Origin: DASPJQ01 sp035299065
GTDB taxonomy: Bacteria > Bacteroidota > Bacteroidia > Flavobacteriales_D > UBA2798
Direction of reading: 5' to 3'
Length of the DNA stretch: 64,000 nucleotides
Assembly (NCBI GenBank): GCA_035299065.1
Contig: DATGXI010000038.1
Span: 1 to 64,000, forward strand
Both the position numbers and the translations under genes were made by a program. This document shows, piece after piece, positions 17,840 through 26,961 of the stretch. The number at the start of each line of letters is the position of its first letter. The first letter of the stretch is position 1. The notes beneath the pieces were generated by a model that did no database searches, had not been told where the DNA came from, and saw only the letters and a program-made list of their open reading frames with translations.

Positions 17840-18777
17840 AAACTATATTCATTACACTTCTTGTATGCATCTTTTCACTCCCCGGTTTTTCGCAATTGAA
17901 CACCGATATATTTTTACTTTCCATAAAAATTGAAGGCACCACCATAACAGAAACCCAACCTTTTAATTTCACCAAACGAAAGGGTTATGACAATCAACCC
18001 TTCTTTTCAAACAACGGCAAATGGATTTATTATTCGGCCAACTACACCGGTAAAAATGATATTTACGCATACGACATTGAAGGAAATAAAACACTTACCA
18101 TTACAAACACACCGGCCACAAGTGAGTTTAGCCCCATGGAAACTCCTGATGGAAGTGGTATAACCACTGTTTTTATTGAGAAAGACAGCACTACCCAACG
18201 TGTTTGGAAAATCAATTTAAAGGACCGCAAAGAAAAACTGCTTACTAAACACAACGACAGTATTGGGTATTACTGGCCGGTTGAGCGGGAATGGAACCAG
18301 GATATTTTTGAATCAAACGGCACAGGTTTGCGCAAAGTAAATGCTGAGTTGGAATATGCCGTTTTTGTGTTGGGAAATAAAGATGCCAATTCCACGCTTC
18401 GCCTGATTTCGCCACAACGTAAAATGGCTCCTGAAAAAATTATAAATGACAGTGTGGGCCGTTGCATAAGGCAGGTTGAACACTACATTACCTATATCAA
18501 AAAACAGGAAGACGCTTGCTATTTAAAATTTTACGACCTGCATAAACGCAAAACAACCTACTCCTTTTTCATGGGTAAGGACAATGAGGATTATTGCTGG
18601 AAAGGTAAAACGCTTTATTTTACCAGCGGTGGCAACATTGTTGTAGTAAGCTTTGCAAAAGGATACGATGAACCCGAAACACTTGGGTTTATTGACTTAA
18701 GCAAATACAACATTAAAAACGCCAAACGCATTAGCAACTATGGCGATAAATTTGCGGTGGTTGGAGACGACCAATAA
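17836..18777 (+). CDS. Exported TolB-like beta-propeller (PD40 repeats)
   Basis: The 313-residue protein has a signal peptide (FITLLVCIFSLPGFSQ). Repeats of the PD40/WD40-like kind follow, for example YDNQPFFSNNGKWIYYSAN, TSEFSPMETPDGSGITTVF and GKTLYFTSGGNIVVVSF. These form a beta-propeller like that of TolB, usually a protein-protein interaction or sensing module in the periplasm. The C-terminal end stops within the propeller and has no sorting domain. It begins in the ATGA overlap with the WG-repeat gene, so the two exported proteins are made together and may form a complex. Confidence 0.75.
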   Translation: MKTIFITLLVCIFSLPGFSQLNTDIFLLSIKIEGTTITETQPFNFTKRKGYDNQPFFSNNGKWIYYSANYTGKNDIYAYDIEGNKTLTITNTPATSEFSPMETPDGSGITTVFIEKDSTTQRVWKINLKDRKEKLLTKHNDSIGYYWPVEREWNQDIFESNGTGLRKVNAELEYAVFVLGNKDANSTLRLISPQRKMAPEKIINDSVGRCIRQVEHYITYIKKQEDACYLKFYDLHKRKTTYSFFMGKDNEDYCWKGKTLYFTSGGNIVVVSFAKGYDEPETLGFIDLSKYNIKNAKRISNYGDKFAVVGDDQ

Positions 18778-18895
18778 AATATTGAATAGAGCGATTTTGG
18801 AAAAAGAGATATAAAGAATACATTTAATTGGGGCACACAAATACTCACATTATTTACAACAACGGAAATACAATATATCAATATGCAAAATTTCA

Positions 18896-19165
18896 TTGTC
18901 TAAAATAGCCGATACTTTTTTCTTGAAATATATCAATTACATATTCATTTTCCCCGTTAAGCTTTATCAATGGACGCTTTCACCCTTGCTTGGTAAAAAC
19001 TGCAGGCATGATCCAACGTGTAGTCATTATACCATTGAAGCCATAAAAATATGGGGGCCTATTAAGGGAATATGGTTAGGCATAAAACGCATTGCCAAAT
19101 GCCACCCCTGGGGAACCCACGGGCATGACCCGGTGCCGGAAAGAAAACCGCGACCAAAAGCCTGA
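18896..19165 (+). CDS. yidD: Membrane protein insertion efficiency factor YidD
   Basis: The 89-residue protein matches YidD throughout: a hydrophobic N-terminus, LYQWTLSPLLGKNCRHDPTCSHY with the conserved Cys pair, then AIKIWGPIKGIWLGIKRIAKCHPW and a short polar tail. YidD is a small amphipathic protein at the inner face of the membrane that assists YidC in inserting proteins. No ATG lies in frame; the frame opens at a TTG (18896), which is taken as the start, but a later TTG is possible because YidD is usually 70-85 residues. It is separated from its usual rpmH-rnpA-yidC neighbours. Confidence 0.9.
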   Translation: MSKIADTFFLKYINYIFIFPVKLYQWTLSPLLGKNCRHDPTCSHYTIEAIKIWGPIKGIWLGIKRIAKCHPWGTHGHDPVPERKPRPKA

Positions 19166-19190
19166 AAAAAAATGCTTCGCAGAAAAGCAT

Positions 19191-19222
19191 AAAAAAAGGC
19201 CACCGCTTTCGCAATGGCCTTT
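19191..19222 (-). terminator. Bidirectional rho-independent terminator
   Basis: An 8-bp stem AAAGGCCA/TGGCCTTT (19195-19202 with 19215-19222) lies between the converging yidD and 19242-21938 genes. On the minus strand it runs into seven T, so it mainly ends the minus-strand cargo gene. Confidence 0.8.
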
Positions 19223-19241
19223 CCTGAAAATTATTTACGTA

Positions 19242-21938
19242 TTACTTAATTATGCTAACCTGCTGGCGCCATGTGCCGCCACTTGTTACAACTTCCATAA
19301 AATACATGCCGCGCGCAATGGCTGCAATATTCATTTCGGCTTTGGTTGCATTTACATTGGTCATGCTCAACACACGTTGCCCCGATGCATTCACCAGGTA
19401 AACGTGTTGAATGTTTTGGTTGGCTGTTACGTTGAATAATTCAGCCGATGGGTTAGGATAAACCTGCACAGCTGAAACATTTCCAACTTCGCTTACAGCA
19501 ACGGTGGTTACTGTTATGGTTTGCGTACTGGCCACACTACCACAACTATTGGTTACAGTAAATATAACTGTAAATGTTCCATTTGCCGGATATGTATGGG
19601 TTGGGTTTTCAAGTGAGCTGTTTCCACCATCACCAAAATCCCATGAATACGTTGTACCAAATGCACCACCCGTTGGGTTTCCTGTATTGGTGAAGTTGTA
19701 GGTACCACCAGTTACAAGTGCTGCCATAAAGGAAGCATCAGGGTTTTGGCTGGTAAGCACAGCCGTATCGCTTGCTGTACAATTTAAAGAGTCAGTTACT
19801 GTTACCCAAACGGTATCAGAAGCTGTAAACGAAACCGTTTGTGTAGTGTCACCCGTGCTCCACTCATAGGTTGTGCCAGGCACAACATTGCTTGCATCAA
19901 GGGTAGTTGAACCACAAAATGTTTGGTCAGCCAATGTTACTGCCGGTGAAGTTGGTGCTCCAATATCGGTAAGAATCACTTCTGTTACTCCCGGGTCAAA
20001 ATAAGCATCCAATTGCAGATAATAAGTTGCTCCCGGAACAAGGCAATAGGTTCCTTGAATAAAGGATGAATATTCGGCACCGCCATTTGCCATGAACGCT
20101 GTATCATCATCGTTGGCAGCAACAAACTCCACAACTGATGTATTGTATAAATCAGCACAGTTGTCGGCTTTCCACAATGCAAGTTGTGTATCAAATCCTG
20201 GTGACTGAATGCTTACACGACCCGAAGCTGGCGCTGTAAACGTAAACCAAACTGTTCCATCAAGTGTGTTGTTACACCAGGTTTGCTGGGTAATGCAATC
20301 GCCACCCATTGGGTAAATTTCACCTGATTCAACTGTAGCACCTACCGTTGAATATGGACCATTTGTGCCCATTACCAGGGGAAATGCATTGCAGGCATTG
20401 TCATTGCTTATTACGGTAGTTGTAAATATATTGGAAGTGTCACTTGTACAGCCTGGAGAAAACAACACTGCGTACAATGAGAAATCTGTCATACCAGCAA
20501 TGGTATAATTCAATGTATCATTTGTTGCTCCAGCAATTGGTGCATAGGTTAAACCGCCATCGGTTGAAATATACCATTGAATGTTGTCTCCGTTTTCACC
20601 GGTTAACACATATTGTGCAACTGAACCAACTGAGTCGGCTGTTGTACCTGAAACCGTACCGCCTACTGGTGTGTTCACACATGGTGGTGCTGGTAATATG
20701 GTTACAATATAATCTTCAATTTCACCATAAAAACCATCGGCACACGGATCAATGTCTGGTGCTCCGCCAAATAATTCACGTACACGCAAAATGGTAGTAC
20801 CTGTCAATGCTGAAGCAGGAACAATAAACGTATAGGCATCACTCGCAGGATAATCTGCAAGATCATCGCTCTCTCCTAATTTTTCAGTTAAATCAAATAC
20901 ACCATCCTGGTTGTAATCAATCCAGGCAGCCAGGTCATTTGTACCATACGTCCCTGCCGCTACGGTAAGTGTATAGGATGTAAGTTTTGAAAGCGATGTT
21001 GTTGGTGTACTGTAAAGTGTATAATAAGGCGAAGGCGCACCTCCTGTAATATTATTGATAGAGCCTAGTTGTACCAAGCCAATATAATCACCCTCATCGG
21101 TTCCTGTATCATAAAAAGGTTGACATACGCATTGAATCATATCAACATACAAAACATTTGAGGTATCAGTCATACCTGAAGTTGTACAGGTAACCACTGC
21201 GCGGTAATACATGCTATCAGTTTGTGTTGTGGTAAACGGCACGGTTGTACCGGTAGGAATGTTGGCATAGGTAATGTTGTCGGTTGACGATTGCCATTGA
21301 ACTGTAATTCCTGTAGCCAAAGTATAACCTGTTAAATTTAGCGTAAGTGCTGTTGTGTCACAAACAAAACCAGGTGCACTGGCTGTACCAGCAGTTGGTG
21401 TTCCTGAACATCCTGAAAGGGCAGTTACAGAAATGCTATAATCTTCAGACTGGCCGTATCCTGATGTGTTGCATGGCAATGGAAATTCATCCCACAATTT
21501 GGTAACACGCATACGGGTTGTTCCAACCATAGCCGATACGGGCACGTTAATACTGGCTGAAAGCTCAACCGCATCAAGACCATCAGAATCGGTGATGAAT
21601 CCTAAGTCATAGGTTTCGCTCACATCAAAACTGCCGTCCTGGTTCCAGTCAATAAACACACTGAAGTAATCATCAAACGGACCTGCCGTGTTGCCTTTTA
21701 AGGTAATGGTGTATGAATTACCCTGTATTACATTCCCTGTCATTGCCGTAAAATCCTCGTGTTCGTTGGTTCCACCCTCAGGTGCCGCACTTGGATTATT
21801 TATTCCTGCAAAATCAACTAATGTAATTGGCTCAACAAGATCTGGAAATGTTTCGGCACAATACGGTGCCGGAAATTGTGCAAAGCCCTGAAACATACAG
21901 AACAGAACAAAACACGTTGCTAGTATTTTTTTCGTCAT
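19242..21938 (-). CDS. Large secreted GEVED/PKD protein with type IX sorting domain
   Basis: With the ATG at 21938 the product is 898 residues and starts with a clean signal peptide (ILATCFVLFCMFQGFAQ); the frame to 21983 only adds an unlikely extension. Two GEVED domains are visible, each with the acidic signature (VFIDWNQDGSFD...GQSEDYSISV and AWIDYNQDGVFD...GEIEDYIVTI). Ig-like segments, a jelly-roll part with a GRVSIQSPGFDTQLALW stretch and a PKD domain (TYSWDFGDGGNSS) follow. The last ~73 residues are a type IX sorting domain (VYPNPSAE). It is a modular surface protein, possibly adhesive; no catalytic motif is seen. Confidence 0.85.
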   Translation of the reverse strand: MTKKILATCFVLFCMFQGFAQFPAPYCAETFPDLVEPITLVDFAGINNPSAAPEGGTNEHEDFTAMTGNVIQGNSYTITLKGNTAGPFDDYFSVFIDWNQDGSFDVSETYDLGFITDSDGLDAVELSASINVPVSAMVGTTRMRVTKLWDEFPLPCNTSGYGQSEDYSISVTALSGCSGTPTAGTASAPGFVCDTTALTLNLTGYTLATGITVQWQSSTDNITYANIPTGTTVPFTTTQTDSMYYRAVVTCTTSGMTDTSNVLYVDMIQCVCQPFYDTGTDEGDYIGLVQLGSINNITGGAPSPYYTLYSTPTTSLSKLTSYTLTVAAGTYGTNDLAAWIDYNQDGVFDLTEKLGESDDLADYPASDAYTFIVPASALTGTTILRVRELFGGAPDIDPCADGFYGEIEDYIVTILPAPPCVNTPVGGTVSGTTADSVGSVAQYVLTGENGDNIQWYISTDGGLTYAPIAGATNDTLNYTIAGMTDFSLYAVLFSPGCTSDTSNIFTTTVISNDNACNAFPLVMGTNGPYSTVGATVESGEIYPMGGDCITQQTWCNNTLDGTVWFTFTAPASGRVSIQSPGFDTQLALWKADNCADLYNTSVVEFVAANDDDTAFMANGGAEYSSFIQGTYCLVPGATYYLQLDAYFDPGVTEVILTDIGAPTSPAVTLADQTFCGSTTLDASNVVPGTTYEWSTGDTTQTVSFTASDTVWVTVTDSLNCTASDTAVLTSQNPDASFMAALVTGGTYNFTNTGNPTGGAFGTTYSWDFGDGGNSSLENPTHTYPANGTFTVIFTVTNSCGSVASTQTITVTTVAVSEVGNVSAVQVYPNPSAELFNVTANQNIQHVYLVNASGQRVLSMTNVNATKAEMNIAAIARGMYFMEVVTSGGTWRQQVSIIK

Positions 21939-21964
21939 AATTATTAAGTAATTTATATTCAGGG

Positions 21965-21972
21965 CAAAGCTA
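21965..21972 (-). promoter_or_regulatory. Probable -7 promoter element (TAGCTTTG)
   Basis: On the minus strand TAGCTTTG matches TAnnTTTG and lies 26 bases before the ATG at 21938, which supports that start. No -33 TTTG at N19. Confidence 0.45.
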
Positions 21973-22152
21973 CAAAAAATCAAGGTGTTTTTTCACGTTT
22001 CCTTCACATTAACTAAATAAAATATTGACAAAAGTTGAAAAAAAACAGGAATTAAAATGAAATTAAAGGCGTATTCCCATTTTGGGATTAAGTGCACTTC
22101 AACAAAAAGATTATAAGTGAAGAAATATGCTGACGTTGTCCGTCATAAAGTG

Positions 22153-23244
22153 TTAAATATACTTATCGCCTTTTTCAAGCTTGATATCATTCACAAACTG
22201 CTTGATCTTTTGTTCGTCTTCTTTTTTGCAAATGAGTAAAATTCCCTCTGACTCAACAACAATATAATCTTCAAGCCCTTGTATTACAACTAATTTTTCG
22301 CGGGCTACATTCACCATGTTTCCGCTGGAGTTATAAAAACGAATGTTTTTTCCTACTACGGCATTTTGATTTTCATCCTTGGCAATATGTGAATACAATG
22401 ACCCCCATGTACCCAAATCGCTCCAGCCAAAATCACTCAGGATAACAAAAACATTTTTTGCTTTTTCCATCAACCCGTAGTCAATGCTCAGGTTTTTGCA
22501 CTGCTGGTAAATGGTATTGATAAATGCTTTTTCTTTTGGTGTGTTGTAAAAACCACGACCTTCAGAAAACAAACCATTGGTATGTGGCATGTGTTTTTCA
22601 ATTCCCTTCAACACGCTTTTTACACTCCATATAAAAATTCCTGAATTCCAGTAAAAATCGCCACTCTCCAAAAATTGTTTTGCATGTTCAAGGTCAGGTT
22701 TCTCAGCAAACGTTTTTACTTTTTTAATTTTCGCATCAATTGTTTCGTTGCTATCGGTAAATTGTATGTACCCGTAACCGGTATCAGGACGTGTAGGTTT
22801 AATACCCAAAGTAATTAAGCAATCGCTGCTTTGTGCCTGTTTTACACCAAGCATAATGGTTTGCCTGAAATTTTCTTCGTTAATAATATAGTGATCGGCA
22901 GCAGCAATTGTAATAACTGCTTCTTTATTTAAATCTTCAATCTTGAAACATGCATAGGCAACACATGGGCCTGTATTTCGCCTGTCTGGTTCAGTCAACA
23001 CCTGGTCATCGGTTAACTCAGGCAATTGCTTTTTTACGAGGTCAGCATATTCGTGACTGGTAACTATATAAAAATTTTCTATAGGGCAAATACCATTAAA
23101 GCGCTCAAAGGTTTGGCGAAGCAATGATTTACCAATACCCATTAAATCATGAAACTGTTTTGGATTAGCAGTTCGGCTCATTGGCCATAACCTGCTGCCT
23201 ACCCCTCCAGCCATAATAACTACGTAATGGTTTTTGATTTCCAT
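22153..23244 (-). CDS. manC: Mannose-1-phosphate guanylyltransferase
   Basis: The 363-residue enzyme makes GDP-mannose from GTP and mannose-1-phosphate. The nucleotidyltransferase signature VIMAGGVGSRLWPMSR is at the N-terminus, followed by NPKQFHDLMG, EPDRRNTGPCVAYA and, later, FAEKPD and FYWNSGIFIW, which are all diagnostic of the GMP/ManC family. The length fits the single-domain form without a fused phosphomannose isomerase. It provides GDP-mannose for surface polysaccharide, in keeping with the nucleotide-sugar genes near the right edge. It lies 33 bases downstream of the aminotransferase gene and is probably co-transcribed with it. Confidence 0.9.
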   Translation of the reverse strand: MEIKNHYVVIMAGGVGSRLWPMSRTANPKQFHDLMGIGKSLLRQTFERFNGICPIENFYIVTSHEYADLVKKQLPELTDDQVLTEPDRRNTGPCVAYACFKIEDLNKEAVITIAAADHYIINEENFRQTIMLGVKQAQSSDCLITLGIKPTRPDTGYGYIQFTDSNETIDAKIKKVKTFAEKPDLEHAKQFLESGDFYWNSGIFIWSVKSVLKGIEKHMPHTNGLFSEGRGFYNTPKEKAFINTIYQQCKNLSIDYGLMEKAKNVFVILSDFGWSDLGTWGSLYSHIAKDENQNAVVGKNIRFYNSSGNMVNVAREKLVVIQGLEDYIVVESEGILLICKKEDEQKIKQFVNDIKLEKGDKYI

Positions 23245-23277
23245 CGACTTTTTTAACTTAAGCTACAAAGGTGGTAA

Positions 23278-24564
23278 TTAGTTTTTAAGTTTAGCCAACG
23301 ATTGCTTTAAATTTTGATAAACTTTCTCTATGTCGTCTAATTTGCAGGTTCCCACCGACAAACGGTACCAGCTTGATTCTCCGTCAGCCCCAAAAGCGTT
23401 AAAGGGCACAATGGCAATACCCGCATCATTCAAAATAAAACGCGTTACGTCACGTGCCGATTTAAGCACTGTTCCGTCAGGCAAAATAGCCCCTTTCAGG
23501 TCAAATTGCACTGTAAGGTATATTGCTGCCATTGGCTTAATTGCATTTACTTTATAACCATCGGCCTTAAGGCGGTTAAAAACATCGTAAATGCCCGTTA
23601 AGCGTTTAAATATTTCTTCTTTAAATGCCTTTGTAAAACTGCTGTAAGCTGCATCATTTGTAAGAAAATCGGCTGTTGCCAACTGTTCGGGTTTTGGTGA
23701 CCAGGCCCCAACATGGTTAAGAATGTTTTTCATTTTATCAATAATGGAAGCAGGCCCCATGGCCCATCCCACCCTTACACCTGTTGCTGCCAATGATTTT
23801 GAAATACCGTCAACGTAAATGGTGTATTGTTTCATGGCAGGGCGTAACCTAACCGGATCAACATGTTCACAATTTCCGTAGGTAAGGGCCCAGTAAATCT
23901 GGTCATACATCACATACAATGGTTTTGCTCCATTCGCCCTGTTTTCATTTATCTCAAGTACCAGGTCACAAATTTCTTCCAACTGTTCTTTTGAAAATAC
24001 AGTACCTGTTGGATTTAATGGTGAACATAACGATAGCAGTATTGCATCCTGTAAATGCACTTTTAACTCAGAAGCCAGTGGCATAAAATTATTCTCAGGC
24101 TTGGTTTCAATAAACACCTGGTTTGCATTTGTCATGTACGAATAGTGGTTATTGTTCCACGATGGAACCGGGTAAACCACCTTATCACCCTCATCAATCA
24201 AAGCCCGGTAAATGGCGTAAATAATTGGTCGCGCTCCACCTGAAACCAGAATTTCATTTGGCGCATAATCATAATTACCGTGTTTTTTAGAAAACGATGA
24301 AATAGCTGTGCGCAGGGCTGCCATACCATTTGCCTCAGGATAATTTGTGTCATCTTTTGAGTAATGGTCAACAATGGCCTGTTTTAGCTCAGCCGGTATA
24401 GGAAACAGCTTAGGATCGAAATCACCAATGGTAAAGTTATAAATAGTGGCACCTGCAGCCACTTTTTCACGGATTTCGCCCGCAAGTTTAATAATTTCAG
24501 AACCAATAAGGTTCTCGGCCATTTTTGATGCCAACAGCTTTTTTTCTACCACTTGAGTGTCCAT
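23278..24564 (-). CDS. PLP-dependent aminotransferase class I/II (aspartate aminotransferase-like)
   Basis: The 428-residue enzyme has the fold-type I layout: the PLP-phosphate region NEILVSGGARPIIYAIYRAL, the SPLNPTGTVFS motif, YDQIYWALTY, and DGISKSLAATGVRVGWAMG with the Schiff-base Lys in SKS. The C-terminal domain has the substrate-binding Arg region SSWYRLSVG. It belongs to the aspartate/aromatic aminotransferase superfamily; the exact substrate cannot be told. The N-terminus has the usual AENLIGSEIIKLA found in Bacteroidota homologues. It precedes manC on the same strand. Confidence 0.85.
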   Translation of the reverse strand: MDTQVVEKKLLASKMAENLIGSEIIKLAGEIREKVAAGATIYNFTIGDFDPKLFPIPAELKQAIVDHYSKDDTNYPEANGMAALRTAISSFSKKHGNYDYAPNEILVSGGARPIIYAIYRALIDEGDKVVYPVPSWNNNHYSYMTNANQVFIETKPENNFMPLASELKVHLQDAILLSLCSPLNPTGTVFSKEQLEEICDLVLEINENRANGAKPLYVMYDQIYWALTYGNCEHVDPVRLRPAMKQYTIYVDGISKSLAATGVRVGWAMGPASIIDKMKNILNHVGAWSPKPEQLATADFLTNDAAYSSFTKAFKEEIFKRLTGIYDVFNRLKADGYKVNAIKPMAAIYLTVQFDLKGAILPDGTVLKSARDVTRFILNDAGIAIVPFNAFGADGESSWYRLSVGTCKLDDIEKVYQNLKQSLAKLKN

Positions 24565-24647
24565 TTAATTATTATTTCAAATTGTGCTTGTAAAGTAGGA
24601 ATATTTATAACTTTAATACCTACAAGATAATAACACTTCGGCCAAAA

Positions 24648-25385
24648 ATGTTTAAAAAAGGGGTTAAAATCAGCTTCATTTTCCTTGGATTTTTTATCCT
24701 CTCCACTATCCTGCAGGTTTTATTTGTTGGGTTTTTCAACCATACATGGTCGCCTCTTATGGTCATACGCAACAACGAAGCGCTTGGGGTAAACGAACAG
24801 TATTCAGGACAGCAGCGTTACGTGCCCATTGACAGCATTTCGCCACACCTTATTCTTGCAGTTATGTGTGCCGAAGACCAGAAATTTCCCGAGCACAATG
24901 GTTTTGACTTTGATGCCATTGAAAAAGCCCAGGAACACAATAAAACGCACGACAACAAAATAGGCGCAAGCACCATTAGCCAGCAAACTGCTAAAAATGT
25001 ATTTATGTGGAATGGCCGCAACTGGGTACGAAAGGGTTTTGAAACATATTTTACTTTTTTAATGGAAACCTTGTGGTCAAAACGCAGGGTTATGGAGGCC
25101 TATTTAAACATCATTGAAATGGGCGATGGTATTTTTGGTGCCGAAGCCGCTGCCCGTTATTATTATGACAAAAGCGCGAATGATTTAACTGAACACGAAG
25201 CAGCCTCCATTGCAGCCATATTGCCTAATCCAAAAAAGTGGAGCCCTACAGAACCTGATCGAAAAATGGCGCGAAAGATCAGGAATATTTTAAAATTCAT
25301 GGTCAAATACAAACACCTTTTGGATGACCTTGGCATTGTTCGCGAAACCGCAAAAAACAAAAAAGCCAAACACCCCGCACGATGA
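24648..25385 (+). CDS. mtgA: Monofunctional peptidoglycan glycosyltransferase
   Basis: The 245-residue protein polymerises lipid II into glycan strands at the outer face of the inner membrane. It has one N-terminal membrane anchor (about 8-30), followed by a family 51 transglycosylase domain: AEDQKFPEHNGFD with catalytic Glu76, GASTISQQTAKNVF, and KRRVMEAYLNIIEMGDGIFGAEAAARYYY. No transpeptidase domain is present. Its stop overlaps the start of a histidine kinase by 4 bases (ATGA), so wall synthesis and sensing are translationally coupled here. Confidence 0.95.
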   Translation: MFKKGVKISFIFLGFFILSTILQVLFVGFFNHTWSPLMVIRNNEALGVNEQYSGQQRYVPIDSISPHLILAVMCAEDQKFPEHNGFDFDAIEKAQEHNKTHDNKIGASTISQQTAKNVFMWNGRNWVRKGFETYFTFLMETLWSKRRVMEAYLNIIEMGDGIFGAEAAARYYYDKSANDLTEHEAASIAAILPNPKKWSPTEPDRKMARKIRNILKFMVKYKHLLDDLGIVRETAKNKKAKHPAR

Positions 25386-26287
25386 AAAAATCAAAATGGG
25401 TTTTGGTATTTAACCTCCTGGTGGTTTACATTTTTATTCAATTTGTATGGTGGTCGGTATTAATTGCACATCAATTAAAACAAATATATGGCGACACACC
25501 CCTCTACAATAAAAAATTATGGATGATTTTGGGTGAAGGTTTTGTTTTTGCAGTAATACTTATAGCAGGAATTTATTTTGTTCGAAAAAGCGTAAAACGT
25601 GAAATGGAAGTGAACCGCCAGCAAAAGAATTTTTTACTTGCTGTAACACATGAATTAAAAACCCCCATTGCTGTATCAAAACTTAGTTTGCAAACCATTG
25701 CAAACAGGCAATTGGATCCTGAAAGGCAAAAAGAAATTATTTCAAAAGCACTCGCAGAAACCGACAGGCTAAATACACTTATAGACACAATTATACTGGG
25801 TGTAAAAATTGACGAGAACAACCTGGAATTAAAAACACAAAAAATAAACCTTGGCGATTTGGTGAAACAACAGGTTGAAACATTGTATCACACCATTGGA
25901 ACCAATCATAAACTGGAATTGAACATACACAACGATTGCTTTGCCGCAATTGACCCTCATTATTTTCCTTCAGTAATTTCTAACCTCTACGAAAACGCAA
26001 TTAAATATACCGAACTGGGCAGCACCATTGGAATTGAACTAACAAAAAAACAAAACAAGGTTGAACTTGTTGTGTGGGACAATGGCAAAGGAATTGCCGA
26101 AGCGGACCGAAACCGCATATTTGAACGATTTTACAGAGGCGGAAACGAAGAAACCCGAACTGCTAAAGGCACAGGTCTTGGACTTTTTATTACGCGTGAA
26201 CTTGTCAATATGCACAACGGCACTATTACCTGTATGCCTAATAATTTAAGGGGTACACGATTTGTTGTATTGCTTCCATCAGTTTAA
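25382..26287 (+). CDS. Sensor histidine kinase (orphan)
   Basis: The 301-residue kinase has two membrane helices (about 7-29 and 47-67) with only a short periplasmic loop between them, so it probably senses membrane or intracellular signals. The HisKA domain follows directly, with His90 in FLLAVTHELKTPIAV. The ATPase domain has the N box NLYENAIKYT, the G1 box VVWDNGKGIAEADRNRIFERFYR and the G2 box GTGLGLFITRELV. No response regulator is found next to it, which is unusual; instead it is coupled to mtgA. A role in cell-wall or membrane stress is an inference from the neighbour only. Confidence 0.9.
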   Translation: MKKSKWVLVFNLLVVYIFIQFVWWSVLIAHQLKQIYGDTPLYNKKLWMILGEGFVFAVILIAGIYFVRKSVKREMEVNRQQKNFLLAVTHELKTPIAVSKLSLQTIANRQLDPERQKEIISKALAETDRLNTLIDTIILGVKIDENNLELKTQKINLGDLVKQQVETLYHTIGTNHKLELNIHNDCFAAIDPHYFPSVISNLYENAIKYTELGSTIGIELTKKQNKVELVVWDNGKGIAEADRNRIFERFYRGGNEETRTAKGTGLGLFITRELVNMHNGTITCMPNNLRGTRFVVLLPSV

Positions 26288-26305
26288 TTATTTTAATTTA
26301 TAAAA

Positions 26306-26956
26306 ATGAGTGATTTTTCGACTGAAAAACTGGAAGGATTTCATTCTCCTTCTGACCTCAAAGAAATTATGCGCAAACTTGCTGCGTTGGAAATTATTTT
26401 TATTAAAAAAGAGGACGACTGGTTGCGTTTTTTTCACTACGTAAAAAACTGGGTTGATGGGGTAGATTACGCGGGCATGGATAATGGCAGCGGAGACAAC
26501 ATGCACATGTTTTTTACACCTGCAGGAACCTTAATAAAAGGATTTGATCATGAATCGCCTGTTAGTCCTCATGCAGCCGATGTATATGAAATACGAAAAG
26601 GTATGTATGATGGAGCACCGGATCATTTAATGCGGTTGCTTGATGACCCTTCAATTGAAAAAGACGATACCACTTTTTGTATTTGGCATTCCCACAACAG
26701 TCAAGAATGGGAAAAAGGTCCGGTTGAATTGAAAGACGATGAAGACGATGGTTCAGGATGGTTGTTGGGAGAAATCAGTGCAACAGCCGAAGCGTTCAAA
26801 GACTGGGCAGATGACTATCACGAAGTGGACTCACCTTTGGAAACATTACAAAAATTTTTTGCTGGCGAAAAATTAACCGATGAAATGATTTTAGCCATTA
26901 ATCCAAAAGCTGAGATTTCCGCTGTTAAAGCGGAATTAGCAAATATAGGATTTTGA
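26306..26956 (+). CDS. Acidic cytoplasmic protein of unknown function
   Basis: The 216-residue protein has no signal peptide or membrane segment. It is rich in Asp, Glu and Trp (DDEDDGSGWLLGEI, DWADDYHEV) and thus strongly acidic. I recognise no family; an unusual HSHN tetrad within CIWHSHNSQEW could be a metal site but nothing else supports this. It starts 18 bases after the kinase stop and may be the third gene of the mtgA unit. Its stop is only 5 bases from the stop of the converging gene at 26962, and no terminator is seen between them. Confidence 0.6.
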   Translation: MSDFSTEKLEGFHSPSDLKEIMRKLAALEIIFIKKEDDWLRFFHYVKNWVDGVDYAGMDNGSGDNMHMFFTPAGTLIKGFDHESPVSPHAADVYEIRKGMYDGAPDHLMRLLDDPSIEKDDTTFCIWHSHNSQEWEKGPVELKDDEDDGSGWLLGEISATAEAFKDWADDYHEVDSPLETLQKFFAGEKLTDEMILAINPKAEISAVKAELANIGF

Positions 26957-26961
26957 AAAAA

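Noticed and set aside
19092..19439. 115-codon plus-strand frame after yidD
   Set aside because: It overlaps yidD in another frame, crosses a terminator and then runs antisense to the sorting domain of the secreted GEVED protein.
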